Source: Arthrobacter_H sp030452125
Lineage (GTDB): Bacteria > Actinomycetota > Actinomycetes > Actinomycetales > Micrococcaceae
Reading direction: 5' to 3' (one strand)
Length of the DNA stretch: 64,000 nucleotides
Assembly: GCA_052379645.1 (NCBI GenBank)
Contig: JBQSYU010000007.1
The stretch's first letter is position 1. Each line of letters begins with the position of its first letter. Positions 59,338 through 64,000 of this stretch are shown in pieces. A program made the position numbers and the translations under genes. The notes under the pieces were generated by a model. That model worked only from the letters and a program-made list of their open reading frames with translations. It made no database searches and was not told the origin of the DNA.

Positions 59338-60113
59338 AAACGTGGTTCTTCCTGACCTACACCATCAGCGGAACCGTGCTCGTCCTGTTCGCGGCCCTGG
59401 GCGCCGGCCAGTTGGCGCCCGGGTCCCCGGTTCCTGCCCTGGTGACCGGGCTGGGGCTCTTGGTGATCCTGGGGTTCCCGCTCTGGTGGCGGCTCAGGGA
59501 TGCCTTCTCCACACCGGACCCGCTGCGTGGCGGACGGGCCATCGCCTCCTGGTCGGAAGCCACCCCGGTCATCTTCGCCCGCAGGTTCGCCCTGATCGGC
59601 GCCGTCCTCGGCGGTGGGCTGGCGATCAGCGTCGCCGTCTTCGCCTGGTTCGGCGCCACCGATCCACCCGCCGCGGCGTTTGAAACACTGCTCGGGTACC
59701 TCCAGGCGCTGTTTCTGGCCGCCGCCTTCACGGCCATCTTCTCCGCGACGTCCGTGGGGCAGGCACTGCTGCGTGCCGCAGGAAACAGCCAGGAGCAGTT
59801 GAAAAGGATCAACCAGGTGGTCCTGCGCGGTCGGGAGATGGACCTGGACGGACAGGAGCAGATCCACGCCGCCCGCGTCGCCTCGGTCCTGCCGGTGTCC
59901 GTCCCGTTGCAGACCTACGGTTTCGGTTACCTCTTTGCCTCGACGGGCACGATCTTCGCCCGCCAAGCCCTCGTGGGTCAGGGCGGTTTCTTCGGTATCC
60001 TCTTCCTGATCCTGCTGGTGATCTTCGTGGCGGTTCTGGTGCCCCGCACCATGCGCCAGGTGCGCAAGGCCCGCCGCTACGCCAACAAGCACGCCGGTCT
60101 GCTCGCCGAATGA
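59334..60113 (+). CDS. Tandem membrane paralog 3
   Basis: A 259-residue protein: GAGQLAPGSPVPALVTGLGLLVILGFPLWWRLRDAFSTPDP, RFALIGAVLGGGLAISVAVFAWFGATDP and KRINQVVLRGREMDLDGQEQIHAARVASVLPVSVPLQTYGFGYLF. It is nearest to paralogs 1 and 2 throughout, which indicates two duplications in place. Function unknown; they could form a heteromeric membrane complex. Confidence 0.85.
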   Translation: MKTWFFLTYTISGTVLVLFAALGAGQLAPGSPVPALVTGLGLLVILGFPLWWRLRDAFSTPDPLRGGRAIASWSEATPVIFARRFALIGAVLGGGLAISVAVFAWFGATDPPAAAFETLLGYLQALFLAAAFTAIFSATSVGQALLRAAGNSQEQLKRINQVVLRGREMDLDGQEQIHAARVASVLPVSVPLQTYGFGYLFASTGTIFARQALVGQGGFFGILFLILLVIFVAVLVPRTMRQVRKARRYANKHAGLLAE

Positions 60114-60120
60114 AACTGCC

Positions 60121-62229
60121 CTACCGTTGCCCCGCCTTGGACCTCCACAGCAGATACACGAAATAGGGGGTCCCCACCAGGGCGGTCATGATGCCCGCGG
60201 GGATTTGCGCCGGGGCGATGACCGTACGCCCGATCGTATCGGCCAACACCACCATGCAGGCCCCCAGCAACGCGGCAACCGGCAGAACCCGGGCATGGCG
60301 TGATCCGACCAGGCTCCTGGCCGCATGCGGTGCAACCAGACCGACGAAGGCAATAACCCCCACCGATGACACGGCGCCGGCCGTCAGCATCACGGCCGTG
60401 GCGAGCAGGACCAACCTCGCCGGGGCCAGGCTGATGCCCAAGACCCGCGGCGAATCGTCATCTACGGCCAGCAGGTCCAGGTCACGACGCGCCCCGGCCA
60501 GCACCGGCAGCGCGAGCAGCAGCGCCACCAGGGGCGGCAGCACCGAGTCGAAGCTGCGCCCATAGGTCGAGCCGGAGAGCCAGGTCAACGCCTTGGCCTG
60601 GTTATGCGGGTCGGTGGAGACCAGGATGATGGCCACCAGGGCCGCCAGCCCGGCGGAGATCCCGACGCCGATGAGGACCAACCGGTTTTGTTGCAGCCCA
60701 CCGCGGAAGGCCAACCCGAACACCAACACGGCGGTCAGGGTCGAACCCGCCAGCGCCGAGCCGGTGATCAGCCAGGCCCCGGCCAACGGCACCGTGGTGA
60801 TCACCGCAATGGCCGCCAGTCCCCCACCCGCGGAGACGCCGAGCAAACCGGGTTCGGCCAAGGGATTACGTGAGATGGCCTGGATCAGGGCGCCGGCGAA
60901 CGCCAGGGCGGCCCCGGCCAACAAGGCCACCACAACCCGCGGCAGCCGGGTGTTCAGGACGGCGGTGACCGTCGGGCCCGCGTTCCCCATCAGCCAGTTC
61001 GACAGATCCCCGAGCAACAGTTTTGCGTCCCCCAGCAACGCCCCGGCCCCGAGCAAGCCCACCAGCAGGACCACGAGCCCGGCCACCACCGCCAGATACC
61101 TGGCCGGAGACCTCAGCTTCGCCAGGGTATCGCCCATCATGGCCGTTCCGGCATCTCTCATCCGGTAGGCCAGCACCACCAGGAACACCGCCCCGAACAC
61201 CGTGGTGACGGCTCCGGTGGGCACCTCCACCCCGGCTGCGGCCCCCAGGATCAGGCGCACCAGCACATCCGCACCGATCACCACGATGGCCCCGACCAGT
61301 CCGGAGACCGGCAGCAACGCCCGGTGTCGTATGAGTCCGTCGACCCTCGTGGCCAGCAACCTCACGATCGCCGGGGCACAGAGCCCGACGAAGCCGATGG
61401 GGCCGGCAATGGTGACCGAACAGGCGGCGAGCAGGACCGCCAGAACGACGGCGGCAATTCGTCCGGCCCGCGGGTCGGCTCCCGCCAGCCGGGAGGCATC
61501 ATCGCCCAGCGAAAGCAGATCCAACCGGCGGGCCAGCAGGAGCAGACCCACCGCACCGAGCAGGATCAGCGGGGAGAATTCGCGTAGATCGGTGCTGCTG
61601 GTATGCCCGATGCTGCCACTGCCCCAGGCCAGCAGCCCGGTGGTTTCCTGGTTGAAGAGCAGCAACAGCGCCGAGGTCACCGAGGACAATCCCAGCGCGA
61701 TGGCGGTTCCGGCCAGCACCAGACGCATGGGCCCGCCGCTGCCGGAACCTCCCGCCCCGGAGAGCCCCAGGACCAGCAGGGCGGCGGCCAGACCGCCGAT
61801 GAAGGCCAGCCCGCCGGAGGCCAGCGAAGGCAGGGCCACCCCGAAGGCCGCGACGGCGACGATGACCAGATGGGCCCCGGCGTCGACCGCCAGGGTGTCC
61901 GGGGAGGCCAGCACGTTGCGGGTGGCCGATTGCAGCCCGGCCCCGGCGAATCCCAGCGCCACCCCGACGAGCAACCCGGCCAGCAACCGCGGAATGCGTG
62001 AGGCCTGCAGGACGGCGGTCTGCTGGTCGGTGCCTTCCCCGCTCAGGATCCGCAGCAGATCGGCCGCCCCCACGGTGGCGGTGCCCTGGCCCAGGTGGAT
62101 CAGCCCCAGCAGGACCAGCAGGCCCAGCCCGCTGGCGGCGACCACGGCGATCCCCCGGCCCCGGCGTCCCGGCGTCGTCCGCCGTTCTGGGTCCTGGGGC
62201 GGGGAGGCCCGTTCGGTGTCGAGACTCAT
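60121..62229 (-). CDS. Fused FecCD-type siderophore ABC permease (FhuB-like)
   Basis: A 702-residue protein made of two FecCD permease units, residues about 25-350 and 375-700, each with the family pattern RIPRLLAGLLVGVALGFAGAGLQSATRNVLASPDTL and RLPRVVVALLAGAALAFAGALIQAISRNPLAEPGLLGVSAG. About 18-20 hydrophobic segments. It forms the channel of the iron-siderophore importer as one polypeptide, as in FhuB. It is the third gene of the operon after the ATPase and binding lipoprotein. Confidence 0.93.
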   Translation of the reverse strand: MSLDTERASPPQDPERRTTPGRRGRGIAVVAASGLGLLVLLGLIHLGQGTATVGAADLLRILSGEGTDQQTAVLQASRIPRLLAGLLVGVALGFAGAGLQSATRNVLASPDTLAVDAGAHLVIVAVAAFGVALPSLASGGLAFIGGLAAALLVLGLSGAGGSGSGGPMRLVLAGTAIALGLSSVTSALLLLFNQETTGLLAWGSGSIGHTSSTDLREFSPLILLGAVGLLLLARRLDLLSLGDDASRLAGADPRAGRIAAVVLAVLLAACSVTIAGPIGFVGLCAPAIVRLLATRVDGLIRHRALLPVSGLVGAIVVIGADVLVRLILGAAAGVEVPTGAVTTVFGAVFLVVLAYRMRDAGTAMMGDTLAKLRSPARYLAVVAGLVVLLVGLLGAGALLGDAKLLLGDLSNWLMGNAGPTVTAVLNTRLPRVVVALLAGAALAFAGALIQAISRNPLAEPGLLGVSAGGGLAAIAVITTVPLAGAWLITGSALAGSTLTAVLVFGLAFRGGLQQNRLVLIGVGISAGLAALVAIILVSTDPHNQAKALTWLSGSTYGRSFDSVLPPLVALLLALPVLAGARRDLDLLAVDDDSPRVLGISLAPARLVLLATAVMLTAGAVSSVGVIAFVGLVAPHAARSLVGSRHARVLPVAALLGACMVVLADTIGRTVIAPAQIPAGIMTALVGTPYFVYLLWRSKAGQR

Positions 62230-62236
62230 CCGGCGT

Positions 62237-63223
62237 TCAGGAAGCGGTGAGGGTGGAGACCAGGGACTTGACGTATTGCGTCATCGAGGAGGGGCCGCCG
62301 AACATCCAGATCCCGTCATCGAGGCGCTCCACGTTCCCGTCCTGGACGAAAGGCAGTGACGTCCACACCGCATTATCCTTCAGCGCGTCGGTGAAGTCCC
62401 CGTCGACGGGGCTGCCGATGTAGACAAAATGGTCGGTTTTTAGTTTGGTCAGCGCCTCGACGTCGGTCGTGGCGAGCCCATAGGCGGGGTCGCCCTCCAG
62501 GGTCCATGGTGCTTCCAGGCCCAGCTCGGTATTGATATCCGTCAGCAACGATCCTGCGGGATAGGGCCTCAGGGACACCTGGCCGTCGGCGACCCAACCG
62601 TCGGTGAAGGCCACGCGGGCCCCGTCCAGCCCGGCATCTGCGAGGGTGTCCCGCCCCTCGGCGACGGCCTTTTCGTAGTCGTTGATGGTCGCCGCGGCGG
62701 CTTCCTCGGTGCCGGTGGCCTGGGCGATCAGGTCCAGGTTCTCGGTGGCCTGGTCGATTTGCCGGCTGGCATCGGCCGGGGTGATCACGAAGACCGGGGC
62801 CAGGTCCTCGAGCTGGGCGATGACGTTCTCCGGCAGATCCGTGGTGGCCACGATCAGATCCGCGTCCAGCGAAGCAACGGTCTCGAAGCTGGGCTCGCCC
62901 CGGGTGCCGATGTCGGTGACCGTATCGTCCAGGGGTTCGGCTGTCACCCAGTCGGTGTAGCCCTTGACGTCGGCCACCCCGACGGGCATCACTCCCAGGG
63001 CGACCAGGTCCTCCACGACAACCCATTCGGTGCCGACGACCCGGGTGGCCGGCGCGTCGAGTTCGATCTTTTTTCCACGGGTGTCCGTCAGGGTGACCGG
63101 GCCGGCGGACTCGGCCGGGGCCTGACCGTCAGCGGTGCTCCCGGCGGGTTCTTCGGTGGTACCGCAACCGGTCAGCAGCAGGGTCGCAGTGGTCAGGATG
63201 AGCAGGGGGCGCAGGAGCTTCAT
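62237..63223 (-). CDS. Iron-siderophore ABC transporter substrate-binding lipoprotein
   Basis: A 328-residue cluster A-II protein. ATG at 63223 (MKLLRPLLILTTATLLLTGC) gives a signal peptide with lipobox LTGC. Family features are TDTRGKKIELDAPATRVVGTEWVVVEDLVALGVMPVGVADV and ASLDADLIVATT. It binds a ferric siderophore outside the membrane and passes it to the fused permease 7 bases downstream. The siderophore is unknown. Confidence 0.93.
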   Translation of the reverse strand: MKLLRPLLILTTATLLLTGCGTTEEPAGSTADGQAPAESAGPVTLTDTRGKKIELDAPATRVVGTEWVVVEDLVALGVMPVGVADVKGYTDWVTAEPLDDTVTDIGTRGEPSFETVASLDADLIVATTDLPENVIAQLEDLAPVFVITPADASRQIDQATENLDLIAQATGTEEAAAATINDYEKAVAEGRDTLADAGLDGARVAFTDGWVADGQVSLRPYPAGSLLTDINTELGLEAPWTLEGDPAYGLATTDVEALTKLKTDHFVYIGSPVDGDFTDALKDNAVWTSLPFVQDGNVERLDDGIWMFGGPSSMTQYVKSLVSTLTAS

Positions 63224-63305
63224 GGGGCAGGGGTTCCTTCGGATCGGTGGTCGGAGGCAGGGGTGTTCCACCGCCGGGGCGGGCGGCGGGCGTGAAGCCG
63301 GCAGG

Positions 63306-64000
63306 TTAGACGAGCGCGCCGGCGCGTTTGCCGAGGGCGTGGGTGCGAAGCCGTCCCGTGAACGGGTCGGTATGGGTGACGACGTCGATGCCGTAGACCC
63401 TGCTCAGCAGCCCGGATTCCAGGGCTTGCTCGGCCGGGGCGTTGGCGAGGATGCGGCCTTCGGAGAGGACGGCGATGCTGTCGGCAATATCGGCGGCTTC
63501 GTCGAGGTCATGGAGGACGACGCCGATGGCCACCTGATGGTCGCGTGCCAAATCGTGGATCAGGTCGAAGATTTCGACCTTATAGCGCAGGTCCAGATGG
63601 TTGGTCGGCTCGTCGAGCAGCAGGATCGAGGTGTCCTGGGCCAGGCAGCTGGCCAGCCAGACGCGTTGGAGCTGACCTCCTGAGAGTTCATGGACACCGC
63701 GGTTCGCCAGCTCGGTGATCCCCGTCAGCTCCATGGCGTGTTCGATCGCTGCCGCCCCGTCGGGGTCGGCCGCCCGCCAGCGTCCCCGATAGGGGTGCCT
63801 GCCGAATTCCACGACGTCGCGCACACTGAGCCCGTTCGGGACCGGACGGCTTTGCGCCAGCAAGGTCACCCGTTGGGCGAACTCACTACGTTTGAGGGCC
63901 AGGGCATCGGTGCTGGCACTGGCTTCTTCCAGCTGCAGGGCCCCTGACTCGGCATCATGCAGCCGGGCCAAAGCGCGCAGGAGCGTCGATTTGCCGCTGC
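63306..64000 (-). CDS. Iron-siderophore ABC transporter ATP-binding protein (partial, runs off right edge)
   Basis: The frame is open to the window end and there reads SGKSTLLRALARLHDAESG, the end of Walker A, so the N-terminus is outside. Visible motifs are LAQSRPVPNGLSVRDVVEFGRHPYRG (FepC/FhuC Q-loop region), the signature HELSGGQLQRVWLA, Walker B SILLLDEPTNHLD and the switch His in GVVLHDLDEAAD. It powers siderophore uptake with the binding lipoprotein and fused permease that follow. Confidence 0.95.
   Translation of the reverse strand, partial: SGKSTLLRALARLHDAESGALQLEEASASTDALALKRSEFAQRVTLLAQSRPVPNGLSVRDVVEFGRHPYRGRWRAADPDGAAAIEHAMELTGITELANRGVHELSGGQLQRVWLASCLAQDTSILLLDEPTNHLDLRYKVEIFDLIHDLARDHQVAIGVVLHDLDEAADIADSIAVLSEGRILANAPAEQALESGLLSRVYGIDVVTHTDPFTGRLRTHALGKRAGALV

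Noticed and set aside
1..64000. CRISPR arrays, tRNA, rRNA or a replication origin
   Set aside because: No regularly spaced repeats, no cloverleaf or conserved rRNA segment and no DnaA-box cluster were noticed by eye; a covariance-model scan would be decisive.

Overview
The window is high-GC DNA (roughly two thirds G+C) with actinobacterial character: GTG and TTG starts are used, lipoproteins are short, MFS pumps are abundant, and the family set includes ROK, DtxR/MntR, CGNR, PadR, FadR and BlaI regulators. I read it as a chromosomal segment of an actinomycete, most likely order Micrococcales (Micrococcaceae-like). The genus assignment is inference only. No rRNA, tRNA or CRISPR array was seen.

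Layout. 1-3030: a sugar catabolic operon (Gfo/Idh/MocA dehydrogenase plus TIM-barrel isomerase) divergent from a ROK repressor, with a palindrome in the shared promoter region. 3267-10965: a defence island. It holds a translationally coupled cassette (small protein, GHKL ATPase, unknown beta-rich protein, DUF6339 protein, broken HTH-EVE-HNH gene) that starts from an apparently leaderless promoter, followed by an EcoRII-type cytosine-5 methyltransferase and endonuclease. 11044-14753: a small hypothetical gene, two MFS transporters and a 41-residue membrane protein. 14788-18155: a manganese-type ABC importer, a strong bidirectional terminator and a convergent MntR-like regulator. 18216-22518: sulfide and persulfide detoxification (sulfite exporter, persulfide dioxygenase-rhodanese, sulfide:quinone oxidoreductase) with a GntR regulator and a perfect palindrome before the oxidoreductase. 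22632-25836: DsrE, CcdA and DsbA genes divergent from a CPVC membrane protein and a BlaI-type repressor, with two matched operators between them.

26111-35880 is mostly ordinary metabolism and transport: a membrane glycerophosphodiesterase, glutathione peroxidase, esterase, PQQ-type sugar dehydrogenase, an AsnC/Lrp regulator with an MFS pump and M20 amidohydrolase, and DUF2316. 36022-39601 is an AT-richer acquired patch: a frameshifted ribbon-helix-helix gene, then a promoter with palindromes, a 12-codon ORF with a strong ribosome site, a long hairpin, an unknown 159-residue protein and an efflux pump split precisely by a 971-bp IS5-family element. 39975-43143 carries a FadR regulator, L-asparaginase and aspartate ammonia-lyase. 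43223-56970 is a mixed block of regulators, a UbiB-like kinase, methyltransferases and exporters. 57674-60113 holds three tandem paralogous membrane proteins. 60121-64000 is a siderophore ABC importer running off the right edge.

The two places most worth attention are the GHKL/DUF6339 cassette joined to an EcoRII-type system (3267-10965), and the tiny ORF plus hairpin in front of an IS-disrupted pump (36650-39601). The paired BlaI-type operators at 24745-24783 are the clearest regulatory signal.
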